Positions 13,961-19,421 of a DNA stretch of 19,421 nucleotides are shown piece by piece. Each line of letters opens with the position of its first letter. The first letter of the stretch is position 1. Below the pieces are notes generated by a model that saw nothing but the letters and a program-made list of their open reading frames with translations, was not told the DNA's origin and did no database searches. Made by a program: the position numbers and the translations under genes. Origin of the DNA: Methanomicrobia archaeon LH_S13 (GTDB taxonomy: Archaea; Halobacteriota; Syntropharchaeia; Alkanophagales; Methanospirareceae); the NCBI GenBank assembly GCA_023659785.1, contig JAGXOR010000010.1:1-19421 (forward strand). Direction: 5' to 3'.

Positions 13961-14180
13961 CCCCCTTGAAAAGTTCCAGACCAGTGACGTCCTCCCCACG
14001 CTTACGCATGGGGCTTCCAACTTTTCCTTCACGTTACGTCTACATCCCCTCTGGTTTGGAGCGCGTTTCGCTGGAAGCCACTGGGAGGTTCCTGCTTCCT
14101 CAACCAGACTCGATCCCCTTGCAGGTTACGGAGGTCTTGGTCTCCACAGGCGCACCGGGGTCGCCCCTCCCTACCTCATC
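13961..14180 (-). pseudogene. tnpB: TnpB (IS605 OrfB) C-terminal remnant
   Basis: Two overlapping minus-strand frames together restore the usual variable tail of IS1341-type TnpB. Frame one (14180-14103) reads EVGRGDPGAPVETKTS and stops at TGA 14102-14100. Frame two (14125-13961) reads ARGSSLVEEAGTSQWLPAKR and continues to TAA. The PVET and VEEAG..S features are familiar from the tails of archaeal TnpB proteins. In-frame stops and a frameshift show decay. The RuvC-like nuclease and zinc-finger regions are absent. Confidence 0.55.
13984..14120 (-). ncRNA. Candidate omega-RNA scaffold of the TnpB remnant
   Basis: In IS605 elements the omega RNA overlaps the 3' end of tnpB and ends at the transposon right end, with the guide taken from flanking DNA. 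Here the terminal hairpin at 13994-14013 and the GAGGACGTCAC end are well kept, although the tnpB frame is broken. If still transcribed, its guide would be the bases just left of 13984 on the minus strand, that is, the upstream region of the chaperonin gene. This is inference from position and shape only. Confidence 0.3.
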
Positions 14181-14238
14181 TTACCAGCTCTTTCAGCCTT
14201 GTAAGATATATAAGAATATATGTTTTAGTAATATAAAA

Positions 14239-14280
14239 ACCCAATTCATCTCCCACCTTTCGGAGGGAGACTTCTTGGGT
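14239..14280. repeat. Nested inverted repeat (two-stage hairpin)
   Basis: The outer arms are ACCCAA (14239-14244) and TTGGGT (14275-14280). The inner arms are TCTCCC (14249-14254) and GGGAGA (14265-14270), with a 10-base loop and four-base internal loops on each side. The + strand context ATTCATC...GACTTCTT resembles the terminal structures of IS605-type elements and their omega RNAs. It may be the left end of the adjacent element or the right end of a second, + strand one. Confidence 0.6.
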
Positions 14281-14285
14281 TATAG

Positions 14286-14550
14286 GTTAATCGGAAGGCG
14301 CTGCGGGAACTCGTAAGAAATAGCGATGTAGCCACGAAGACTGGATTATCAGCTGGATTCATAAGTTACAGAAAAGAGCGCCTTTAAATCCCTCTCATTA
14401 TCATGTTATGCAGTTGATAAACGCGGAAATAAATGATTTTAATGATGGGAGGGGAGGCTTCACTATTATGAGAAGAATCTGGCTTTCAGGCACAAAGCTT
14501 GAGGAGAGGAAATTGTTTATATTGCTTATCGCAATATAGTTAACTGAAAT
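14286..14550. other. Gene-poor stretch with small inverted repeats
   Basis: No recognised gene. It contains an 8-bp inverted repeat AAGGCGCT (14295-14302) and AGCGCCTT (14377-14384), 74 bp apart, and a perfect hairpin TATATTGC (14518-14525) and GCAATATA (14531-14538) with loop TTATC. A 43-codon frame (14408-14539) lies about 22 bp after a TTTAAA. The rest looks like eroded sequence between mobile-element debris. Confidence 0.4.
14408..14539 (+). CDS. Possible 43-residue peptide, unrecognised
   Basis: The frame runs from ATG 14408 to TAG 14537 and begins MQLINAEINDFNDGRGG. A TTTAAA at about 14383-14388 is at leaderless-promoter distance. The last codons overlap the 14518-14538 hairpin. It shows no recognisable domain and may be chance in decayed DNA. 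Confidence 0.15.
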   Translation: MQLINAEINDFNDGRGGFTIMRRIWLSGTKLEERKLFILLIAI

Positions 14551-14688
14551 GTACCAGAAGAACGAGGAAAAGCAGTCCTGAAAGCCTTTGCGAAAGCAGA
14601 GGCGGACGGGATAGAGGGTGTGGGGTTACACCCAGTGCGATGCGGATTTGATAGCATCATACGAAGAGGTTTGAAACAAAATGGTTGA
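14551..14688 (+). pseudogene. Truncated 3' fragment of an unidentified gene ending in the shared repeat
   Basis: An open frame without a start codon reads VPEERGKAVLKAFAKAEADG, continues GIEGVGLHPVRCGFDSIIRR, and ends GLKQNG at TGA 14686-14688. From PVRC onward it is the same as the frame at the left edge of the window. It has 46 sense codons and an upstream in-frame TGA at 14545. This looks like the C-terminal relic of a duplicated gene. The family is not recognised. Confidence 0.35.
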
Positions 14689-14701
14689 ATCTCATAACCT
14701 G
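14632..14701 (+). repeat. 70-bp dispersed direct repeat, copy 2
   Basis: It is the second copy of the sequence at 1-70, with 66 of 70 bases identical. It spans the last 18 codons of the unidentified frame, its stop, and about 13 downstream bases. Immediately after it the sequence switches to a histidine-kinase remnant, so the repeat end is also a rearrangement junction. Confidence 0.8.
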
Positions 14702-14793
14702 CAGAGGCACACGGAGGGAAAATAGAAGTGGAGAGCGAAGTTGGTAAGGGAACTAAATTTACCGTGAAGCTGCCCATCAGCCCTTTTCTTTAA
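14701..14793 (+). pseudogene. C-terminal remnant of a sensor histidine kinase
   Basis: The frame from 14704 reads EAHGGKIEVESEVGKGTKF, then TVKLPI and a stop at TAA 14791-14793. This is the last part of a HATPase_c domain (G2-box downstream strand) of a histidine kinase. It corresponds to IEVHGGRVWIESERGKGCSV in the intact kinase encoded just downstream but is not identical to it. The 5' part is missing and replaced by the repeat tail. The intact kinase gene starts about 80 bp later, so an older tandem kinase gene was probably deleted. Confidence 0.65.
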
Positions 14794-14803
14794 ACCTTTT
14801 AAG

Positions 14804-14816
14804 AAAAGTTTTATAG
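14804..14816 (+). promoter_or_regulatory. TATA-like element before the hybrid kinase gene
   Basis: AAGTTTTATAGGG lies about 60-70 bp before ATG 14875. A start 26 bp downstream would fall near 14838, giving a leader of about 35 nt. Confidence 0.35.
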
Positions 14817-14874
14817 GGGTGCTCCTCTTCATTTCAGATGGAGGTGAAGTTAAAAGGCGAACAAGGTTGGTTTG

Positions 14875-16737
14875 ATGGATATGGGAGAGAAGAAGAAGCC
14901 ATCTATACTCGTGGTTGAGGACGATGCAGAAATGTGCGAGACATTAAGCGACATACTATCAGATAAAGGTTACGAGGTAAAGACCGCGGGAAGGGGCGAG
15001 GAAGGTTTAGCATTAGCGAGAAAAGAAAAGAAAAAGTTCCCTATTTGCTTATTAGACCTGAAGCTCCCGGACATCACGGGAGTAGAGGTATTAAAGGGGC
15101 TGAAAGCTCTCAATCCAGATACCTACGCTATTATAATCACCGCTTTTGCATCCAAGGAGACGGTAATAGAAGCTTTTAAAGTCGGTGCATATTGTTACAT
15201 CGAGAAAACTCTGAACATGGAAGAGTTGTTTGCAGCGATTGAACACGCTTCGGCTGAACATCAGTTGCTGGAGGATAAGAGAAGAGCGGAAGAGGAGTTG
15301 AGGAGGAGCGAGGAGGAGTATTGCTCCCTCATGGAATCTACCGAAGATTCCGTATACATGGTAAGTAGAGATTGCAGGTATCTCTTCATAAGCGATAAAC
15401 ATCTATCCCGGCTTGGATTGTCAATAGACGAAGTTAGAGGGAGGGGTTATGACGAATCTCATTCCGAAGAGGAAACGAAAGAGTTTGCAGAGAAAGTGGA
15501 AGAAGTATTTGAAACTGGCAAGAGTGTCCAGTATGAACATAGAAGCAGAAGAGACGGCAGGTATTTTCTACGAACACTAAGTCCGGTTAAAGATTCTGAA
15601 GGAAGAGCAACTGCTGTAACAGTGATTTCAAAGGACATTACCGAGCTGAAGCGCAGGGAGGAAGAAGTGGAGAAATCCCGTAAGTTCCTTGCCTCTATCA
15701 TTGATAACATTCCTGATACAGTCTCCATCAGGGACTCACAGTTCCGCTACGTATTGGTCAATCAGGCATATTGTAACATATCACGGCATACTAAGGAGGA
15801 AGTAATTGGGAAAACAGCCTACGGGGAAAAAGAAAAAGAAGTATTTCAAACAGGAAAAGAATTGTACATCCCTGAACGAACCTATACCGACCTTGAAGGT
15901 AAGCGCCATTATGTATCAGTTAAAAAAGCTCCAATAGCTGATGAATCGGGCGAAGTAACTCATGTCGTAACAATAAGCCGCGACATTACCAAGTATAAAC
16001 AAGCGGATAAGGAACGCGAGCGACTCCTTAAGGAGCTTAAAGCAAAGAACGCGGAGATGGAGCGGTTCACCTTCACCGTCTCTCACGACTTAAGGTCGCC
16101 GCTTGTTACCATTCAGGGGTTTGCTGGCATGCTGCGAAAAGATTTGGGACGGGATGAAAAAGAAAAAGTAGAAGATGACCTTAAATATATAGAAAACGGA
16201 GCTACAAAGATGGAACACCTGCTGAATGACACGCTTGAGCTCTCTCGTATCGGTCGTGTGGTGAATCCGCCGGAAGACGTGCCGTTTGGCGAACTTGTTC
16301 AGGAAGCCCTGGAGGGAACCTCTGCTAAAATAAAATCGAGCGGGGTTGAAGTATCGGTGGCTGAGGACTTACCTGCTGTTCACATGGACCGCATGAGGAT
16401 AGCCGAGGTGCTGGTGAACCTGATTGAGAACAGCATAAATTACATGGGCGAACAATCGCATCCAAAAATAGATATTGGTTATCGCATTGATGACGGTGAA
16501 AGCGTTTTTTTTGTGAGGGATAATGGAATAGGAATTGAACCGAGCCAGCACGAGAAGGTGTTCGGGTTGTTTTATCATGTAGAGAGGAATAAGGGAACAG
16601 GTGCAGGTCTTGCTACCGTGAAACGAATAATCGAAGTGCATGGGGGTCGTGTGTGGATAGAGTCAGAGAGGGGAAAAGGATGCAGTGTTTGTTTTACATT
16701 GCTAAATTCAATAGAAAATGGGGAGATGATAAAATGA
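14875..16737 (+). CDS. Soluble hybrid sensor histidine kinase (REC-PAS-PAS-HisKA-HATPase)
   Basis: This protein of about 620 residues has no membrane segment, so it senses inside the cell. Numbering is from TTG 14872. An N-terminal receiver (10-125) has acidic pocket D17-D18, phospho-Asp D62 (CLLDLKLPD), T90 and K112. Two PAS domains follow at about 145-260 and 270-378, each ending in a DIT motif (KDITELK, RDITKYK). A coiled linker leads to HisKA with phospho-His H405 in SHDLRSPL. The HATPase has the N box at N520 (LIENSINY), DNGIGI at 550-555 and GTGAGLATVKRIIEVHGG at 575-592. It probably passes phosphate to the stand-alone regulators that follow. The first of these overlaps its stop codon. 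ATG 14875 is chosen, but TTG 14872 and ATG 14881 are possible. Confidence 0.9.
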   Translation: MDMGEKKKPSILVVEDDAEMCETLSDILSDKGYEVKTAGRGEEGLALARKEKKKFPICLLDLKLPDITGVEVLKGLKALNPDTYAIIITAFASKETVIEAFKVGAYCYIEKTLNMEELFAAIEHASAEHQLLEDKRRAEEELRRSEEEYCSLMESTEDSVYMVSRDCRYLFISDKHLSRLGLSIDEVRGRGYDESHSEEETKEFAEKVEEVFETGKSVQYEHRSRRDGRYFLRTLSPVKDSEGRATAVTVISKDITELKRREEEVEKSRKFLASIIDNIPDTVSIRDSQFRYVLVNQAYCNISRHTKEEVIGKTAYGEKEKEVFQTGKELYIPERTYTDLEGKRHYVSVKKAPIADESGEVTHVVTISRDITKYKQADKERERLLKELKAKNAEMERFTFTVSHDLRSPLVTIQGFAGMLRKDLGRDEKEKVEDDLKYIENGATKMEHLLNDTLELSRIGRVVNPPEDVPFGELVQEALEGTSAKIKSSGVEVSVAEDLPAVHMDRMRIAEVLVNLIENSINYMGEQSHPKIDIGYRIDDGESVFFVRDNGIGIEPSQHEKVFGLFYHVERNKGTGAGLATVKRIIEVHGGRVWIESERGKGCSVCFTLLNSIENGEMIK

Positions 16738-17192
16738 AAGGTAAACCCGCTGTAATTTTGCTCGTAGAAGATGATGAAGCGCATGCAAGGCTTATAATAC
16801 GCACGCTTGAAGATGCAAAAGTGGCAAATAAAATTTGTTGGGTCGGCGATGGAGAGGAGGCGCTGGATTATCTCTTCCATCGTGGGAAATATGCAGACAA
16901 AGGAAAAAGTCCGCGACCAGATTTAATTCTTCTTGACTTGCGACTGCCAAAACTCGATGGTCATGAAGTTCTAAAGGAAATAAAAAAATCTGATGAATTA
17001 AGGGATATACCAGTAGTTGTGCTCACAACTTCCGAAAGTGAAGGGGATATGATCCAGGCATATAGTAATTATGTGAACAGTTATCTTGTAAAACCCATAG
17101 ATTTCGGTGAGTTCTCCGCGATAGTACGAGAATTGGGATTTTATTGGCTTATCTGGAATCAGCATCCGAAGAGAAATAAGAACTGTTTATAG
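16734..17192 (+). CDS. Single-domain response regulator, Rcp1-like
   Basis: This receiver-only protein of 152 residues is of the Rcp1 type, which often partners PAS- or GAF-containing kinases. From ATG 16734: acidic pocket E12-D13-D14 in LLVEDDEAH, phospho-Asp D68 in LILLDLRLPKLDG, T98 or T99 in VVVLTTSES, and K120 in YLVKPIDF. The YLFHRGKYA insert at about 46-54 is characteristic of this subgroup. ATG 16734 overlaps the kinase stop (ATGA), so the pair is translationally coupled and very likely cognate. An upstream ATG at 16653 would lie deep in the kinase gene and is rejected. The C-terminus (FYWLIWNQHPKRNKNCL) departs from the copies downstream. Confidence 0.88.
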   Translation: MKGKPAVILLVEDDEAHARLIIRTLEDAKVANKICWVGDGEEALDYLFHRGKYADKGKSPRPDLILLDLRLPKLDGHEVLKEIKKSDELRDIPVVVLTTSESEGDMIQAYSNYVNSYLVKPIDFGEFSAIVRELGFYWLIWNQHPKRNKNCL

Positions 17193-17219
17193 GAAAAGGT
17201 TTAATTTAAATTTAAGAAC

Positions 17220-17633
17220 ATGGAGACAAATATAAAAGGGGAAAGGAACAGGGTAATGATCGCGGATAGTTCCACTTTCATCCGTGTTATGCTTACTACC
17301 CTTACTACCGGGATGGAGAAGCTCGGTTTTGAAGTTGTTGGAACAGCAAAGAATGGTAGGGAAGCAGTGGATAAATATATGGAGTTGAAGCCTGATATGG
17401 TGTTTGTAGATGCAGCATTAGAGGAAATAGATGGTATCGAGGTAACTCGCATGATAATGGATCAAAACCCTTCTGCTTTTGTTACTGTGTTAATAGATGA
17501 ATCATTAGATTTGTCGGATTTGTCAGTTAAAGCGGTGAGAGCAGGGGCAAAAGGGTATTTAAAGAAACCGTTAACCCTTCTCGATTCTCCATTTCTCGCT
17601 CATGGGAGTGATAGCAGCACAGATAAAGAGTAA
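17220..17633 (+). CDS. CheY-like response regulator with altered C-terminus (pair 1)
   Basis: Receiver-only protein of 137 residues, paralogous to the one at 18530. Phospho-Asp D64 (MVFVDAALEEIDG) and the conserved Lys K116 (YLKKPL) are kept. The acidic pocket reads MIADSS, with one Asp. The switch Thr/Ser position is D93 (TVLIDES), where the paralogue has Ser. After KPL the sequence changes to TLLDSPFLAHGSDSSTDKE in place of the AEEIERRIESALKR helix of the paralogue, so the last helix is lost or replaced. A GTAAG repeat begins right after the stop. A TATA-like GTTTATAGG at 17184-17192 overlaps the end of the previous gene. It may be partly degenerate. Confidence 0.8.
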   Translation: METNIKGERNRVMIADSSTFIRVMLTTLTTGMEKLGFEVVGTAKNGREAVDKYMELKPDMVFVDAALEEIDGIEVTRMIMDQNPSAFVTVLIDESLDLSDLSVKAVRAGAKGYLKKPLTLLDSPFLAHGSDSSTDKE

Positions 17634-17634
17634 A

Positions 17635-17669
17635 GTAAGGTAAGGTAAGGTAAGGTGCGGTAAGGTGCG
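17635..17669 (+). repeat. GTAAG pentanucleotide repeat
   Basis: Seven consecutive 5-base units run from 17635: four GTAAG, one GTGCG, one GTAAG and one GTGCG. They fill the gap between the two regulator genes of pair 1, a gap which in pair 2 is only seven bases long. Confidence 0.8.
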
Positions 17670-17686
17670 TTGATGATGAAGTAGAA

Positions 17687-18130
17687 ATGAAAGAAAAAGA
17701 GAAAGAGATAAAAATACTGCTTGTAGAAGATTTGGAGGAGCACGTGCTTATTGTAGAGAATGCTTTAGAGGGGAGTAAGCTGAGAAACAGGCTTTTTGTA
17801 ACACGAGATGGAGAAGAAGCACTCGATTTCCTTTATAAGCGAGGAAAATACGCAGATACGGATTATCCAAAGCCAGACGTAATCTTACTTGACCTGCGTC
17901 TGCCAAAGATTGATGGAATAGAGGTACTTAAGAAGATAAAGGAAGAAGAGGGACTCAAAGATATCCCCGTGGTAGTTCTTACGAGTTCGGATAGGGAGGA
18001 CGATATAATTAAGAGTTACGAGGGGGATGTTAAAAGTTACCTTTTGAAGTCAGTACTTTTGAAGTCAGTATTAATACAAAAGACAGGAAAAATGAGAGAG
18101 CTTTTAGATGCTATTCTTTCGCTCACGTAA
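17687..18130 (+). CDS. Single-domain response regulator, Rcp1-like (pair 1)
   Basis: Receiver-only protein of 147 residues, strongly similar to the one at 18912 and less so to that at 16734. It has the acidic pocket E14-D15 in LLVEDLEEH, phospho-Asp D69 in VILLDLRLPKIDG, T99 in VVVLTSSD and K121 in YLLKS. LLKSV occurs twice in a row (119-128), encoded by a perfect 15-bp tandem duplication at 18041-18070 directly at the conserved Lys; the paralogue has a single copy. The TAA stop at 18128-18130 lies inside the terminal inverted repeat of the neighbouring insertion element. The last residues ILSLT are one residue longer or shorter than the ancestral end, depending on the insertion. Confidence 0.85.
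   Translation: MKEKEKEIKILLVEDLEEHVLIVENALEGSKLRNRLFVTRDGEEALDFLYKRGKYADTDYPKPDVILLDLRLPKIDGIEVLKKIKEEEGLKDIPVVVLTSSDREDDIIKSYEGDVKSYLLKSVLLKSVLIQKTGKMRELLDAILSLT
18041..18070 (+). repeat. 15-bp perfect tandem duplication inside a response regulator gene
   Basis: CTTTTGAAGTCAGTA occurs twice without a gap (18041-18055 and 18056-18070). It adds five residues (LLKSV) next to the conserved receiver Lys. The paralogue at 18912 lacks the duplication. Confidence 0.9.
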
Positions 18131-18459
18131 CTTGACTTTGTCAGATTAACATTAATTTTATGCAACAGCCGTGGTTCCTCGACAGGCTCGACAGCGAAAA
18201 CTTCCTCTACATCGCAGACATTCCGAGCGACACAAGAATATGGCTGGAACGCCCAAATTAGTGTAAACTATCGTCAAATTTTGGCTTTTACGCCCTTTCA
18301 TCTCTTTCATCTAATACTGACTGAAGAGGTATTAGGGATACCAAACCAATACCTATGGAACGCATGCATGTTTTTTGTTATTATGTGGCGTAACACTATG
18401 CGAAATCATAGAAGGCTTTTTAGTTAGGGTTGCAATTCTAATATAACAAAGTCAAGTTA
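18128..18459. mobile_element. 332-bp insertion element (MITE-like) with 14-bp terminal inverted repeats
   Basis: TAACTTGACTTTGT at 18128-18141 is exactly complementary in reverse to ACAAAGTCAAGTTA at 18446-18459. The interior holds a 33-codon transposase fragment and no complete gene. The element separates the two regulator pairs. A clear target-site duplication is not visible. It is best read as an internally deleted IS derivative that could be moved by a transposase encoded elsewhere. Confidence 0.75.
18160..18261 (+). pseudogene. IS701-like DDE transposase fragment
   Basis: The frame MQQPWFLDRLDSENFLYIAD, followed by IPSDTRIWLERPN and TAG, resembles the conserved segment of IS701/IS4-superfamily transposases (YVADVP.DTR.WLE type). 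Only 33 codons remain. A second open stretch downstream (about 18300-18427, including TEEVLGIPNQYLWNACMFF) may be the C-terminal remnant in another frame, but I am less sure. Confidence 0.5.
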
Positions 18460-18469
18460 ATCACAAATG

Positions 18470-18483
18470 GAATAAAATATAAT
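18470..18483 (+). promoter_or_regulatory. TATA box of regulator pair 2
   Basis: AATAAAATATAATG lies just outside the right end of the insertion element. A transcript starting about 26 bp downstream (near 18502) would exclude ATG 18482 and favour ATG 18530 as the start of the next gene. Confidence 0.45.
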
Positions 18484-18529
18484 GTGGGTTGGTTTTAAAG
18501 AAGAAGAATATCTGTTTTTGAAAAGTGAA

Positions 18530-18904
18530 ATGAAAAGAGAGAAAATATTGATCGCGGATGGGTCTACATTTATGCGCATTATGCTCACCACTGCACTGGA
18601 AAGACTCGATTTTGAAGTCGTTGGAAATGCTAAAAACGGTAGGGAAGCGGTAGATAAATATATGGAGCTGAAGCCTGATATTGTGCTTGTAGATATTGCA
18701 TTAGGAGGAATGGATGGCATCAAAGTAACTCGCACGATAGTAAATGAGGACCCATCTGCTATCGTTATTATGCTAATCTCTGAATCTTCAGATATTCCAG
18801 ATATAATAGTGGAAGCTGTGAGGGCAGGGGCAAGGGGATATATAAATAAGCCATTGTCAGCGGAAGAAATAGAAAGAAGGATAGAAAGTGCATTGAAGAG
18901 GTGA
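18530..18904 (+). CDS. CheY-like response regulator (pair 2)
   Basis: Receiver-only protein of 124 residues. From ATG 18530: D10 in ILIADGSTFMR, phospho-Asp D55 in IVLVDIALGGMDG, S84 in IMLISESSD, and K107 in YINKPLSAEEIE, followed by a complete final helix. It is the intact paralogue of the protein at 17220. Starting at 18530 gives a short leader like that of the paralogue and fits the TATA position; ATG 18482 would add 16 residues. The stop is embedded in GAGGTGATG, the ribosome binding site of the next gene. No output domain is present, so it acts by protein contact or as a phosphate sink. Confidence 0.87.
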   Translation: MKREKILIADGSTFMRIMLTTALERLDFEVVGNAKNGREAVDKYMELKPDIVLVDIALGGMDGIKVTRTIVNEDPSAIVIMLISESSDIPDIIVEAVRAGARGYINKPLSAEEIERRIESALKR

Positions 18905-18911
18905 TGAAAAA

Positions 18912-19340
18912 ATGGAAGAGAAAGAGAAAGAGATAAAGATATTGCTTGTAGAAGACCTGGAGGAGCACGTGCTTATTGTAGAGAGGGTTTTAAAGGAGAG
19001 TGAGCTGAGAAACATGCTTTTTGTAGCACGAGATGGCGAAGAGGCACTTGATTTCCTTTATAACCGAGGTAAATACGCAGATAAGGAATATCCGAAACCA
19101 GACGTAATCTTACTTGACCTGCGTCTGCCGAAGCTCGATGGAATAGATGTGCTGAGTCAAATAAAAGGTGAAGAAAAGCTCAAGGATATTCCAGTGGTAG
19201 TTCTTACATCTTCGGATAGGGATGTGGATGTAATTAAGACTTACGAGGAAGGGGTTAAAGGTTACATTACGAAGTCAACATTTATTCAAAAGACAGCAAA
19301 GATGGAAGGGCTTTTAGATGCTATAATCTCGTTTGTATGA
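18912..19340 (+). CDS. Single-domain response regulator, Rcp1-like (pair 2)
   Basis: Receiver-only protein of 142 residues with phospho-Asp D69 (VILLDLRLPKLDG), acidic pocket E14-D15, T99 and K121 (YITKSTF). The usual Lys-Pro is Lys-Ser, as in the pair 1 copy. It carries the FLYNRGKYA insert typical of Rcp1-like receivers. GAGGTGATG ends seven bases before ATG 18912, within the end of the CheY-like gene, so the two are translated together. It is the undamaged paralogue of the protein at 17687. Confidence 0.88.
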   Translation: MEEKEKEIKILLVEDLEEHVLIVERVLKESELRNMLFVARDGEEALDFLYNRGKYADKEYPKPDVILLDLRLPKLDGIDVLSQIKGEEKLKDIPVVVLTSSDRDVDVIKTYEEGVKGYITKSTFIQKTAKMEGLLDAIISFV

Positions 19341-19421
19341 AAATTAAATTAAACAACCAGGGGTTCGGGTTCACAAATAAGCGGTCTTAAGTCCACCTAA
19401 GTGATCATTACCCGGCTTCTC
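19341..19421. other. Terminal non-coding stretch
   Basis: No gene is seen. It contains GGGGTTCGGGTTC at about 19360-19372, which repeats the GGGTTC hexamer found at 2288-2313. Nothing folds into a tRNA in the visible part. Confidence 0.3.

Larger units (their letters stand above)
13981..14285 (-). mobile_element. Degenerate IS200/IS605-family element or internally deleted derivative
   Basis: On the minus strand the segment contains the remains of a TnpB C-terminus, then a right-end-like sequence: GAAGC followed by the hairpin at 13994-14013 (8-bp arms with one mismatch, loop TTAC) and GAGGACGTCAC. The pattern GAAGCCCC...GGGGAGGACGTCAC is typical of IS605/IS1341-type right ends. At the other side, 14239-14280 holds a nested hairpin that could be the left-end structure. 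Together they look like a roughly 300-bp element with tnpB almost wholly deleted. No tnpA is present. The exact limits are uncertain. Confidence 0.55.

Noticed and set aside
13966..14316. Plus-strand frame of 116 codons upstream of the chaperonin gene
   Set aside because: It is antisense to the TnpB remnant and the IS605-like hairpins; the translation has no recognisable domain.
14526..14777. Minus-strand frame of 83 codons
   Set aside because: It crosses the repeat junction and is antisense to the histidine-kinase remnant, which explains the sequence better.
16653..16733. Longer start for the first Rcp1-like regulator
   Set aside because: It would read 84 bases into the kinase gene in another frame; ATG 16734 gives a canonical receiver start with ATGA coupling.
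19358..19421. tRNA T-arm-like sequence (GGGTTCGGGTTC)
   Set aside because: The flanking sequence does not give an acceptor or anticodon arm, and the motif is better explained as the GGGTTC hexamer repeat.

Overview
The window looks archaeal, most likely from a methanogen-related or anaerobic methane-oxidising euryarchaeon; an ANME-1-type genome is my best guess, not a proven one. Grounds: RadB recombinase, O-phosphoseryl-tRNA(Cys) synthetase SepS (a family largely confined to methanogens and close relatives), a group II chaperonin, archaeal-type chorismate mutase and RimI, TATA boxes about 22-30 nt before several start codons, and GGTGA-type ribosome binding sites.

Layout. 1-57: the tail of a gene or repeat, with a second copy at 14632-14701. 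97-2201 (-): a double-MgtE-domain cation transporter followed by radB. 2202-2392: a divergent spacer with hexanucleotide repeats and a G-quadruplex motif. 2399-3162 (+): chorismate mutase and a RimI-like acetyltransferase, with stop and start codons overlapping. 3157-4761 (-): sepS. 4847-6182 (+): a DedA-family membrane protein and a TPR protein. 6292-7575 (-): hisS. 7651-8400 (+): a HisA-related TIM-barrel protein.

8475-12062 (+) is the most interesting coding block. It is a compact operon of DUF4178 protein, PspA/IM30-like coiled coil, a small acidic unknown protein, a pyruvoyl-dependent SpeD-type decarboxylase, a DUF350 membrane protein, a membrane-anchored extracytoplasmic protein with a Gly-rich C-terminal tail, and possibly a 58-residue Cys-rich peptide containing a G12 tract. 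It looks like a membrane-stress or polyamine-linked system, partly of known families and partly of unrecognised ones.

12091-13869 (-) encodes a divergent thermosome-like chaperonin that has lost residues normally essential for ATP hydrolysis. 13870-14871 is a graveyard: an IS200/IS605 remnant with a TnpB tail and omega-RNA-like hairpin, a second nested hairpin, the repeated gene tail, and the C-terminal remnant of a histidine kinase.

14875-19340 (+) is a soluble two-component signalling array. It holds a REC-PAS-PAS-HisKA-HATPase kinase, an Rcp1-like response regulator overlapping it, and two tandem copies of a CheY-like plus Rcp1-like regulator pair. A 332-bp element with 14-bp inverted repeats and an IS701-like transposase fragment separates the two pairs and supplies the stop codon of the preceding gene. 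The first pair shows signs of decay. No regulator carries an output domain, so the array probably works by phosphotransfer or protein-protein contact.
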